A stretch of DNA of 7,786 bases. Source: Gammaproteobacteria bacterium (GTDB taxonomy: Bacteria > Pseudomonadota > Gammaproteobacteria > Steroidobacterales > Steroidobacteraceae). How positions within the stretch are numbered: position 1 is the first letter of the stretch; each line of letters opens with the position of its first letter. The notes under the pieces were generated by a model. It did not search any database and was not told the DNA's origin. It saw only the letters and a list, made by a program, of their open reading frames with translations. The stretch is taken from NCBI GenBank assembly GCA_019242385.1, contig JAFAVO010000274.1, forward strand, positions 1 through 7,786. The letters are read 5' to 3'. Shown here one piece after another: positions 1-5,922 of this stretch. A program made the translations under genes and the position numbers.

Positions 1-235
1 CCGTGACGTGGGTCGAAGTGGTGGGGAGCGGCGCGAGGTGCGCCCCGATCAGGAAGGCCTCGCCTCCGCGCAGATACACGTACGCTTCCTTGAGCTGCGC
101 CCGCCCGGCGCGCATCGCCTTGACTTCCCAACCCTGTAATGCGAGCCCCGCCTCGAAGCGCTCCTCGATGAAGTAGTCGAAGCGCGCCTTGCGGTTCTCG
201 GCGATGAGGCGGGGAGTTTCTGCAGCTTTGGCCAT
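1..235 (-). CDS. smpB: SsrA-binding protein SmpB, N-terminal part (cut by window edge)
   Basis: SmpB binds tmRNA (SsrA) and delivers it to stalled ribosomes, so that the unfinished protein is tagged for degradation and the ribosome is released. The visible 78 codons read inward from an ATG at 233-235 on the minus strand. They match the family closely: an N-terminal stretch with AENRKARFDYFIEE (residues 12-25), then FEAGLALQGWEVKAMRAG (27-44), then YVYLRGGEAFLIGAHLAPL (52-70) and STHV (74-77). These are the first strands of the OB-fold-like barrel. The remaining half, including the basic C-terminal tail that enters the decoding centre, lies beyond base 1. The start is supported by alignment to the usual N-terminus; no good Shine-Dalgarno is visible upstream. 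The gene is divergent from ratA with only 28 bases between starts, an arrangement also seen in E. coli. The identification is secure. Confidence 0.96.
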   Translation of the reverse strand, partial: MAKAAETPRLIAENRKARFDYFIEERFEAGLALQGWEVKAMRAGRAQLKEAYVYLRGGEAFLIGAHLAPLPTTSTHVT

Positions 236-263
236 GAGCGGGCCGTAATGGGACAATGCCAGC

Positions 264-689
264 ATGCGAGAGGTCAAGCGCTCGGCCCTCGTCAACAAAC
301 CGCCGGCCGAGCTGTTCGCGCTCATCAACGACATCGAGAGCTATCCGCAGTTTCTGCCCTGGTGCACGCACGCGCGCGTACTGTCACGGACGCCGGCCGA
401 GATCGTCGCGACGCTCGGGGTGAGACAGGGTGGCCTGCACGGGGAATTCACCACCCGCAACACCTTCGAGGCCGATCGTCACATCCACATGGACCTCGTG
501 AGCGGACCATTCAGCACGCTCGAGGGTGACTGGCAGCTGACCGCGATCGAGGCGGGCTGCCGAGTCGAGCTCAGCATGCGCTTCGCCTTCAGCCAGCGTA
601 TCGCGGCGCTGCTCTTCGAGGCGCGCTTCGCCTCGACGATCGGCTCGCTGGTCGATGCCTTCGTGGCGCGCGCACGGTCGGTGCCGTGA
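264..689 (+). CDS. ratA: RatA / YfjG family START-like protein
   Basis: This 141-residue protein belongs to the polyketide cyclase/START-like (coenzyme Q-binding COQ10-like) family. E. coli RatA was described as a protein that binds the 50S ribosomal subunit and blocks subunit joining. The relation to Coq10 points instead, or as well, to a role with ubiquinone, so the true function is unsettled. Family landmarks seen are ESYPQFLPWC (residues 25-34), FTTRN (62-66) and LVSGPF (78-83), followed by a C-terminal helix ending AFVARARSV (132-140). The length matches the family (about 145). An in-frame TAA at 246-248 lies just upstream, so the ATG at 264 is the first usable start. No strong Shine-Dalgarno is visible. 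The gene overlaps rnfH by four bases, indicating translational coupling, and is divergent from smpB. Confidence 0.93.
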   Translation: MREVKRSALVNKPPAELFALINDIESYPQFLPWCTHARVLSRTPAEIVATLGVRQGGLHGEFTTRNTFEADRHIHMDLVSGPFSTLEGDWQLTAIEAGCRVELSMRFAFSQRIAALLFEARFASTIGSLVDAFVARARSVP

Positions 690-1015
690 GTGCCGGGCCG
701 AGCGGTCCGGCGAAGCGCTGCACGGTCGCGTTCGCATTGCCCGAGCGGCAGTATCTCTGGAGCGTCGAGCTGCCGGCCGGGGCGCCCATCGCGGAAGCGC
801 TCGCAGCGGCACGCTCCCAGGCTCCGGCCGCGCTCGCCGCGCAGGTGCCGTGGGATTCCGCCGCGGTGGGGATCTTCGGTGAGCTGCGCAGCCGCAGCGA
901 CTCCTGTGCCGATGGCGACCGCATCGAGATCTATCGCCCGCTCGGCGGCGATCCGCGCGCGCGGCGCCGCGAACGCGTCGAGCGCGAGCGCCCCGGCGCG
1001 AAGAGCCGGCGTTAG
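686..1015 (+). CDS. rnfH: RnfH (RatB/YfjF) ubiquitin-like small protein
   Basis: A small protein of 109 residues of the RnfH family, which has a ubiquitin-like beta-grasp fold. The family is named from an association with rnf (electron transport) genes in some bacteria. In E. coli the equivalent gene is called ratB, but its biochemical role is not established. Visible family motifs are FALPERQYL (residues 16-24), VGIFGE (61-66) and DGDRIEIYRPL (76-86). After these comes the DPRARRRER segment (89-97) and a basic tail. The start is a GTG overlapping the ratA stop (GTGA at 686-689), so translation is probably coupled to ratA. The stop codon at 1013-1015 directly abuts the stop codon of bamE on the opposite strand. 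The slightly extended, Arg-rich C-terminus is probably disordered. Confidence 0.92.
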   Translation: MSAGPSGPAKRCTVAFALPERQYLWSVELPAGAPIAEALAAARSQAPAALAAQVPWDSAAVGIFGELRSRSDSCADGDRIEIYRPLGGDPRARRRERVERERPGAKSRR

Positions 1016-1390
1016 CTAGATCTTCGGGAATTTCGAGATCGGCGCGCCTTCTTCGGGCGCCTGCGGTGCGCTTTCCGGCACGTTGATACGCTCGAACCGC
1101 GTCACCTTGTCGTCCTTGAAGTAGACCTCGAGCCGGCGCGGCTCCTGCGGGCGTCTACGCCCGTGGCGGAAGTAATAGAGGTAGTCCCACCGGTCCTTGT
1201 CGAAAACATCCGGCACCAGCGGAGTGCCGAGAAGGTAACGCACCTGAGTGCGCGTCATGCCGACCTGCAGTTGGTCGACGGTCTTGCCTTCGAGATAGTT
1301 GCCCTGCTGGACATCCATGCGATACACGCAGCCTGCGAGCATCCAGCTGGCGGTCAAGAGCGTGGCGAGGGCGGAGACAATCGAGCGCAT
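1016..1390 (-). CDS. bamE: Outer-membrane assembly lipoprotein BamE (SmpA/OmlA)
   Basis: BamE is a lipoprotein of the BAM complex, which folds and inserts beta-barrel proteins into the outer membrane. The chosen start (ATG at 1388-1390) gives 124 residues with a typical lipoprotein signal: Met-Arg, a hydrophobic stretch, then the lipobox LAGC with the lipidated Cys at residue 21. Val follows the Cys, with no Asp retention signal, consistent with outer-membrane sorting. The SmpA/OmlA domain follows: VQQGNYLEG (27-35), VGMTRTQVRYLLGTPLVPDVF (43-63, allowing for the span) and the DRWDYLYYF strand (66-74). The reading frame extends upstream to an ATG at 1435, but those 15 extra residues would spoil the signal peptide. 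A Pro/Ala-rich tail (105-124) follows the folded part. The gene is divergent from fur, the omlA-fur arrangement also known in Pseudomonas. Confidence 0.94.
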   Translation of the reverse strand: MRSIVSALATLLTASWMLAGCVYRMDVQQGNYLEGKTVDQLQVGMTRTQVRYLLGTPLVPDVFDKDRWDYLYYFRHGRRRPQEPRRLEVYFKDDKVTRFERINVPESAPQAPEEGAPISKFPKI

Positions 1391-1500
1391 GGGGTACCGA
1401 TGGGGGATAATCCGGCGCGCATGATACCTGATCACGGAGCCATGCAGACCCCTTGAGGGCGCAGCCGTTCGCGGTCGCCTGAGCTCCGCCGGAGAGCGAT
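1391..1500. promoter_or_regulatory. bamE-fur divergent promoter region (candidate -10 elements)
   Basis: This 110-base stretch between the bamE and fur starts must hold promoters for both genes. On the minus strand TATCAT (1421-1426) matches the sigma-70 -10 consensus in five of six bases and would start bamE transcripts about 24 bases before its ATG. On the plus strand GATAAT (1406-1411) also matches five of six and would give fur a leader of about 80 bases. Neither has a convincing -35 hexamer at the right distance. The two would fire towards each other across the same bases. No recognisable 19-base Fur box was seen, so autoregulation of fur is not supported by what is visible. Confidence 0.35.
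1491..1494 (+). promoter_or_regulatory. Ribosome binding site of fur
   Basis: GGAG lies 6 bases before the GTG at 1501. It decides the start in favour of this GTG. The ATG at 1499 is in another frame, and an in-frame TGA at 1480-1482 limits upstream extension. Confidence 0.6.
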
Positions 1501-1935
1501 GTGGAAGGCAAGGACCTGCGCAAAGCGGGTTTGAAGGTGACGCTGCCGCGACTGAAGATCCTCGAGATCCTCGAGGGCAGCACCACTCGGCACCTGTCGG
1601 CTGAAGATATCTATCGCACGCTCCTCGAATCGAACGAGGACATCGGTCTGGCGACCGTCTATCGGGTGCTGACGCAGTTCGAGGCCGCAGGCCTGGTTAC
1701 GCGCCATCACTTCGAGGATGGCATGGCCGTGTTCGAGCTCAACCAGGGCACCCACCATGACCACATCGTGTGTCTCGACTGCGGACGCGTGGAGGAGTTC
1801 GTCGACGCGGGTATCGAGGAGCGCCAGACCGCCGTCGCGCAGAGGCTCGGCTTCACCATGCGCGACCATTCGCTGATCCTTTACGGGCACTGCCGGCGGG
1901 AGAACTGCCCGCACCGGCCGCGCAAGCCAGGCTGA
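1501..1935 (+). CDS. fur: Ferric uptake regulator Fur
   Basis: Fur is a dimeric metal-dependent DNA-binding protein that represses iron-uptake genes when Fe(II) is plentiful. The 144-residue product is nearly collinear with E. coli Fur. It opens with LRKAGLKVTLPRLKILEIL (residues 6-24). The winged-helix recognition region is HLSAEDIYRTLL (31-42) plus IGLATVYRVLTQFEAAGLVTR (48-68; key residues Tyr54 and Arg55). The metal-binding region has His85, His86, Asp87 and His88, and Cys91 and Cys94 in CLDC. Cys131 and Cys136 (GHCRRENC) form a second cysteine pair, and His123 is also conserved. The start is GTG with a GGAG site upstream. The His-rich tail found in E. coli is shortened to an Arg/Pro tail. 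The gene is divergent from bamE and convergent with recN. Confidence 0.97.
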   Translation: MEGKDLRKAGLKVTLPRLKILEILEGSTTRHLSAEDIYRTLLESNEDIGLATVYRVLTQFEAAGLVTRHHFEDGMAVFELNQGTHHDHIVCLDCGRVEEFVDAGIEERQTAVAQRLGFTMRDHSLILYGHCRRENCPHRPRKPG

Positions 1936-1943
1936 AGGTGCCC

Positions 1944-1958
1944 GCCGCTCGGCGCGGC
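1944..1958. terminator. Weak hairpin between convergent fur and recN
   Basis: GCCGC (1944-1948) and GCGGC (1954-1958) form a 5-base-pair GC stem with a 5-base loop in the 46-base gap between the fur and recN stops. No run of T follows on either strand, so it is at best a weak or bidirectional stop signal or an mRNA 3'-end stabiliser. In DNA this rich in GC a 5-base stem is easily found by chance. Confidence 0.25.
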
Positions 1959-1981
1959 ATGCGAAATTTCCGGGGGTGTGT

Positions 1982-3769
1982 TTAGCGCCGGCGCGCGGTT
2001 CCCGGGCGCGGCTGCCGCACCGTATCGCCGCCCTTGCCGGAAGACTCGGCGCCTTCCGCCGCCGCGCCAGTGCCCGCAGCGGCGGTCTTGCTGCCGGCGA
2101 GGGTCGCAGCCGAAAGCATGTCGCGTGCGTGCTCGCGTGCCTTGCTGGTGATCTCCACGCCCCCGAGCATGCGCGCCAGCTCTTCGATGCGCTCATCTCC
2201 CTCGAGGGCGGCGAGCGTCGTGCGTGTTGCGCGGCCATCGCTCTGCTTGATGACGCGCAGGTGGTGGTGGGCCTGGCAGGCCACCTGCGGCAGGTGCGTT
2301 ACGCACAGCACCTGACCCCGTACCCCGAGCGCGCGCAGCTCGCGGCCGACGATCTCGGCCACGGCCCCGCCGATGCCGGCATCGACCTCATCGAACACCA
2401 TGCAGCGGCTCTCCTGCGAGGCGCAGGCGACCTGTACGGCGAGCGATAGCCGCGCGAGCTCACCGCCGGAGGCGACCTTCGCGAGCGCGCGCGGCGGTGA
2501 GCCGGGGTTCGCGGTGACGCGGAACTCGATCTGGTCGATGCCGTGCTGCGCCGGATCCGCGTTGCCATCCTGGGAGACATCCGCCTCGAAGCGACCGCCG
2601 GCCATGCCGAGGGTCTGCATACGCGCGCTGATGTCGCGCGCGAGCACGCGCGCGGTCGCCATGCGCTTGCCCGAGAGCTGCTGTGCCTGGGCGCGGTAGG
2701 CCTGCAGCGCGTTGGCCAGCTCCCGGCGCAGATCGGCAAGATCGCTATCGGCGCGCTCGATGGCTTCGAGGTCGGCAGCGAGACGCCCCGAGTGCGCCGG
2801 CAGCTCAGCAGGTGTGACGTGGTGCTTGCGCGCGAGCTCCTCGATGGCTGCGAGCCGGCGCTGCACCTCCTCCTGACGTGCGCTGTCGGGCTCGAGGGAC
2901 TCGCCATAGCGCTCGAGCTCGCGCGCCGCCTCGCTCACCTGTACCGTAGCCTCTTCCAGCAGCGGCAACACCGCCCCGAGCTTCGAATCGAGTGCCGCGA
3001 GCGAGCGCAGCGACTGCAGGGCGCGGCTCATCATGGCATGGGCGCTGACCTGCTCGTCGCCGTAGAGCGCATCGAGAGCCGCCTGTGCGCCGCCTGCCAG
3101 ACGGCCACGGTTCGCGAGCCGGCCCGCCTCTTCCGCGAGCGCTTCGGCTTCGCCCGGCTTCAGCTGCAGTGCGCGCAGCTCCTGCACCTGGTAGCGCAGC
3201 AGCTCGAGCTTCGAGTCCCGATCGCGGGCCTGGCCCTCGACTGCGAGCGTGCGGTTGAGGAGCTCGAGCCACACGCGGTGTGCGATGCCCACCTGACCGA
3301 CGCTGGCGGTGAGGGAGCCGTACCCATCGAGGAGCTCGCGCTGCGCCGCGCCGCGCGTGAGCGACTGGAATTCATGCTGTCCGTGGATGTCGATCAGCAG
3401 GCTGCCGGCCTCGCGCAGCAGCTGCACCGGGACCGATTGCCCATTGAGGTAGGCGCGCGAGCGCCCGTCACTGCCGATCACCCGGCGCACCACGAGCTCG
3501 GTGCCGCCGGCGAGAGACTGATCATCGAGCCACTGCCGGAGCTCGCGCGGCGCCTGGCTCAGTTCGAAGGTGGCGGCGATCTCGGCCCGCTCCGCGCCGT
3601 GCCGTACGACCTCGGCCCCGGCACGTCCGCCGGCGATCAGCTGCAGCGCCTCGACCAGGATCGACTTGCCGGCGCCGGTCTCGCCGGTGAGCACGGTGAG
3701 CCCGGGGCGCAGCTCGAGCTCCACTGCATCGATGATGGCGAAGTCGCGGATCTGCAGGTGTGTCAGCAT
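1982..3769 (-). CDS. recN: DNA repair protein RecN
   Basis: RecN is an SMC-like ATPase that acts early in repair of double-strand breaks by holding DNA ends or sister chromatids together. The 595-residue product shows the split ABC-type head. Walker A GETGAGKS is at 29-36 and the Q-loop region IHGQHEFQ at 128-135. A central coiled-coil part spans about 180-380. The ABC signature ASGGELAR is at 433-440, Walker B CMVFDEVDAGIGG at 456-468, and the switch-histidine motif THLPQVA at 491-497. The usual family length is about 550-560. Here about 40 Ala/Gly/Ser-rich and finally basic residues follow the conserved end (from about 555), probably a disordered tail. The ATG lies 3 bases after the nadK stop, so the gene is cotranscribed with nadK. 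No clear LexA box was seen ahead of either gene, so SOS induction cannot be claimed from this sequence. Confidence 0.97.
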   Translation of the reverse strand: MLTHLQIRDFAIIDAVELELRPGLTVLTGETGAGKSILVEALQLIAGGRAGAEVVRHGAERAEIAATFELSQAPRELRQWLDDQSLAGGTELVVRRVIGSDGRSRAYLNGQSVPVQLLREAGSLLIDIHGQHEFQSLTRGAAQRELLDGYGSLTASVGQVGIAHRVWLELLNRTLAVEGQARDRDSKLELLRYQVQELRALQLKPGEAEALAEEAGRLANRGRLAGGAQAALDALYGDEQVSAHAMMSRALQSLRSLAALDSKLGAVLPLLEEATVQVSEAARELERYGESLEPDSARQEEVQRRLAAIEELARKHHVTPAELPAHSGRLAADLEAIERADSDLADLRRELANALQAYRAQAQQLSGKRMATARVLARDISARMQTLGMAGGRFEADVSQDGNADPAQHGIDQIEFRVTANPGSPPRALAKVASGGELARLSLAVQVACASQESRCMVFDEVDAGIGGAVAEIVGRELRALGVRGQVLCVTHLPQVACQAHHHLRVIKQSDGRATRTTLAALEGDERIEELARMLGGVEITSKAREHARDMLSAATLAGSKTAAAGTGAAAEGAESSGKGGDTVRQPRPGTARRR

Positions 3770-3772
3770 GCT

Positions 3773-4657
3773 CTAGTGCTCGAAGCTGCCGCGGCCCCAG
3801 CGAAGCTTCGAGCGCAGCAGGCGGTAGTAGTCGTAGCCGGGCGGGTGCAGCAGGGTGACGCGCTCGGTGGCGGTGGTCACCTCGAGCCGATCGGCGGGCG
3901 TCAGGGCGCCGAGCAGCGCTCCATCGCAGGTCACGTTCGCCTGCGTATCGGCGCGCTCGAGCAGCGCCACCTCGATCACGGAGTTGGCGGCCACGACGAT
4001 CGGCCGGTCGGAGAGGGTGTGCGCGCAGATGGGCACGAGGACGAGCGCCGCAAGGTGCGGCTCGATGATCGGGCCTGAGCAGGAAAGGGCATAGGCGGTC
4101 GAGCCGGTCGGGCTCGCGACGATGATGCCATCGCCATCGTGGGTGTTGACGTAGGTGCCATCGATCCGCGTCTCGAAGTCGAGCGTGCGCCCGGTGTCGT
4201 GCTTCTGCATGACGACATCATTCAGTGCGAAGGACTGGGTCGAGTCCCCGCGGGGCCGGTGCAGCCTCGCGGTGAGCAGTGGCCGCTCATCCGGCTCGAG
4301 CGTCCCGGCGAGTGCGGCGTCGACCCAGTGCAGCATGTCCTGCGGCATGACATCGGTGAGGAATCCCAGCCGCCCGCGGTTCACGCCGACGAGCGGCACG
4401 TTGTGGCGCGCCACCAGCCGCGCGCCGTAGAGCAGGGTGCCATCGCCTCCGACCGCGATCAGCAGGTCCGCGCGCTCAGCGAAGGTACACTCCGGAACCC
4501 GCATCACCGGAGCCTCGCGCGGAAGCTCGGCATCTTCGCTGACCAGCACCTGCACGCCGCGGCTGCGCAGGTGGGGCAGCAGGGTGGCAACGCTCTCTGC
4601 GACCCTCGGATCCGAGAATCGACCGACCAACGCACAGGTACGCACCGGAAAAGCCAT
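3773..4657 (-). CDS. nadK: NAD kinase
   Basis: NadK phosphorylates NAD to NADP in the cytoplasm, the only de novo route to NADP. The product is 294 residues, close to E. coli NadK (292). Motifs seen are AVGGDGTLL (residues 68-76), with the catalytic Asp of GGDG at 72; VNRGRLGFLTD (92-102); FALNDVV (143-149, the NE/D motif); and DGDGIIVASPTGSTAYALS (174-192), the glycine-rich substrate loop. A C-terminal region with HPPGYDYYRLLRSKLRWG (271-288) follows. The start at 4655-4657 is chosen because the longer frame, from 4732, adds 25 residues outside the family and begins inside a likely promoter. A GAGG lies 9 bases upstream of the chosen ATG. The motif is GGDGT, where E. coli has GGDGN. It is the first gene of a nadK-recN operon and is divergent from hrcA. 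Confidence 0.96.
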   Translation of the reverse strand: MAFPVRTCALVGRFSDPRVAESVATLLPHLRSRGVQVLVSEDAELPREAPVMRVPECTFAERADLLIAVGGDGTLLYGARLVARHNVPLVGVNRGRLGFLTDVMPQDMLHWVDAALAGTLEPDERPLLTARLHRPRGDSTQSFALNDVVMQKHDTGRTLDFETRIDGTYVNTHDGDGIIVASPTGSTAYALSCSGPIIEPHLAALVLVPICAHTLSDRPIVVAANSVIEVALLERADTQANVTCDGALLGALTPADRLEVTTATERVTLLHPPGYDYYRLLRSKLRWGRGSFEH

Positions 4658-4701
4658 CGGCCAGTGCCTCGACTGAGTCTGTCCTTGCCGCAGGGCGCGC
4701 A

Positions 4702-4732
4702 TTTGTAGCACGCGCGGTGCGGCGGGAGCCAA
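4702..4732 (-). promoter_or_regulatory. Candidate sigma-70 promoter of nadK-recN
   Basis: Reading the minus strand, TACAAA (4702-4707) forms a -10 element preceded by TGC, an extended -10. TTGGCT (4727-4732) is a possible -35, 19 bases upstream. The predicted start of transcription near 4695 gives a leader of about 38 bases to the nadK ATG. The spacer is longer than the ideal 17, so the extended -10 would do most of the work. Confidence 0.4.
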
Positions 4733-4738
4733 TGCGGC

Positions 4739-4768
4739 CCGTCACATATCGTTAGGTTGTGCTAGCTT
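4739..4768 (+). promoter_or_regulatory. Candidate hrcA promoter and degenerate CIRCE-like dyad
   Basis: GTCACA (4741-4746) and TAGCTT (4763-4768), 16 bases apart, are a weak sigma-70-like pair (four of six matches in the -35). They would start transcription within a few bases of the hrcA ATG. Overlapping them, CAC (4743-4745) and GTG (4759-4761) lie 13 bases apart, exactly as in the HrcA operator CIRCE (TTAGCACTC-N9-GAGTGCTAA). The right half matches six of nine positions but the left only three. It may be a decayed or divergent operator, or chance. Confidence 0.22.
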
Positions 4769-4777
4769 TCCGACCTT

Positions 4778-5836
4778 ATGGCGCATGAGGGCCGGGACGA
4801 GAACCTGGGGGAGCGCGCTCAGCAGCTGCTGCGCACGCTCATCGAGAGCTATATCCGCGACGGTCAGCCGGTCGGCTCGCGGGTGCTCTCGCGCGAGTCG
4901 GGTCTGCAGCTCTCCGCCGCGACCATCCGCAATGTCATGGCGGACCTCGAAGAGCTCGGTTTCGTCGCCTCGCCCCACACCTCAGCCGGCAGGGTGCCGA
5001 CCGACAAAGGCTACCGCTTCTTCGTCGACACGCTGCTGCAGCTTCGTCCGCTCGATGAGGCGGCGACCGCCGAGATCCGCCGGCAGGTGGAGACGACGCG
5101 TGAGAGCCCGACCGAGCTGATCGCCACGGTATCCCAGCTGCTCTCTTCGGCCACGCAGCTCGCCGGCGTGGTGACGCTGCCGCGCACCCGCCAGGCCGCG
5201 GTGACGCAGATGGAATTCGTCGGCCTCTCGGAGAATCGGGTGCTGGTGGTGCTCGTCTTCAACGACCGCGAGGTCCAGAACCGCATCATCCAGCTCGAGC
5301 GCCATTACTCGGCCGATGAGCTCAAGCGCGCCTCGAATTACCTGAATGAGCAGTTTCGCGGCCGCTCGGTCCGCGAGGTGCGCCAGGAGCTGCTGCGCCA
5401 GCTCTCCGAGGCGCGCGCGCACATGAACCAGATCATGCTCGATGCCATCACGGTCGCCCAACAGGTCTTCGAGGCGGGCGGTGAGGAGAAGCTCGAGTAC
5501 GTCATCAAGGGCGAGACCAACCTCATGGGGGTCGCAGAGCTCACCAACGTCGAGAAGCTGCGCCGGCTGTTCGAGGCCTTCAACGAGAAACGCGATTTCC
5601 TCCACCTCCTCGACCACAGCCTCAAGGCCGAGGGCGTGCAGATCTTCATCGGCCACGAGTCCGGTTACCGCATCCTCGATGATTGCAGCGTCGTCACCGC
5701 CCCCTACGGCGGCGGTGATGCGGTCGTCGGAGTGCTCGGGGTCATCGGACCCACCCGCATGGCCTACGAGCGCGTCATACCGATCGTCGACATGACCGCT
5801 AAACTGCTCGGGGCCGCCTTGAATTCGCGCCGCTGA
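4778..5836 (+). CDS. hrcA: Heat-inducible transcription repressor HrcA
   Basis: HrcA represses chaperone genes (typically groESL and sometimes dnaK) by binding the CIRCE operator. Its folding depends on GroEL, so it loses activity when chaperones are titrated by damaged proteins. The 352-residue length fits the family (about 340-350). The N-terminal winged helix includes LLRTLIESYIRDGQPVGSR (residues 17-35) and LSAATIRNVMADLEELGFV (45-63), followed by SPHTSAGRVPTDKGYRFFVD (65-84). A central GAF-like dimer region follows, and the C-terminal part has IFIGHESGYR (289-298) and GVIGPTRMAYERVI (321-334). The start is the ATG at 4778; there is no visible Shine-Dalgarno, and the leader may be very short. 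It is first in the hrcA-grpE-dnaK cluster and divergent from nadK. The CIRCE element of a groESL operon is not in this window. Confidence 0.97.
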   Translation: MAHEGRDENLGERAQQLLRTLIESYIRDGQPVGSRVLSRESGLQLSAATIRNVMADLEELGFVASPHTSAGRVPTDKGYRFFVDTLLQLRPLDEAATAEIRRQVETTRESPTELIATVSQLLSSATQLAGVVTLPRTRQAAVTQMEFVGLSENRVLVVLVFNDREVQNRIIQLERHYSADELKRASNYLNEQFRGRSVREVRQELLRQLSEARAHMNQIMLDAITVAQQVFEAGGEEKLEYVIKGETNLMGVAELTNVEKLRRLFEAFNEKRDFLHLLDHSLKAEGVQIFIGHESGYRILDDCSVVTAPYGGGDAVVGVLGVIGPTRMAYERVIPIVDMTAKLLGAALNSRR

Positions 5837-5852
5837 CCCCCACCCCGGGGGT
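5836..5852 (+). other. GC hairpin between hrcA and grpE
   Basis: ACCCCC (5836-5841) and GGGGGT (5847-5852) form a 6-base-pair stem with a 5-base loop, beginning on the last base of the hrcA stop codon. No T-run follows, so it is unlikely to be a full terminator. It could protect or separate the hrcA and grpE parts of the message, or reduce read-through. Confidence 0.35.
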
Positions 5853-5909
5853 GCCCGGACTCAGCGCGAGCGCCGAAGGGTGGCTATGCGCTCGTGTCGG
5901 GTTGACTTC

Positions 5910-5915
5910 AGGAGG
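5910..5915 (+). promoter_or_regulatory. Strong Shine-Dalgarno of grpE
   Basis: AGGAGG, a perfect Shine-Dalgarno core, lies 7 bases before the ATG at 5923. It settles the start against the in-frame GTG at 5851, which would add 24 residues not typical of GrpE. Confidence 0.85.
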
Positions 5916-5922
5916 CTATCGA

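Noticed and set aside
1016..1435. Longer bamE from the ATG at 1435
   Set aside because: The added 15 residues are charged and would displace the lipoprotein signal peptide; the ATG at 1388-1390 puts the lipobox Cys at a normal position.
1391..1500. A Fur box between bamE and fur
   Set aside because: Only isolated GATAAT and TGATAC words occur; they do not form the 19-base inverted GATAAT repeat.
1432..2238. Minus-strand open frame (268 codons) opposite fur and the end of recN
   Set aside because: It covers the fur gene and overlaps recN in another frame; fur is certain, so this is a shadow.
2543..4078. Long open frame (511 codons) on the plus strand opposite recN and nadK
   Set aside because: It spans two well-identified genes, is rich in Leu/Arg/Ala/Glu as expected from reading GC-rich codons backwards, and contains no recognisable motif.
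4658..4777. A LexA (SOS) box ahead of the nadK-recN operon
   Set aside because: The nearest word, CTGC...ACAG near 4673-4690 on the minus strand, has the wrong spacing and lacks the CTGT core, and none was seen just before recN either.
4982..5656. Minus-strand open frame (224 codons) opposite hrcA
   Set aside because: Shadow of hrcA; composition follows the complement of hrcA codons and there is no family resemblance or ribosome binding site.
5851..5922. N-terminal extension of grpE from a GTG at 5851
   Set aside because: The GTG lies in the hairpin region without a ribosome binding site, while AGGAGG directly precedes the ATG at 5923.
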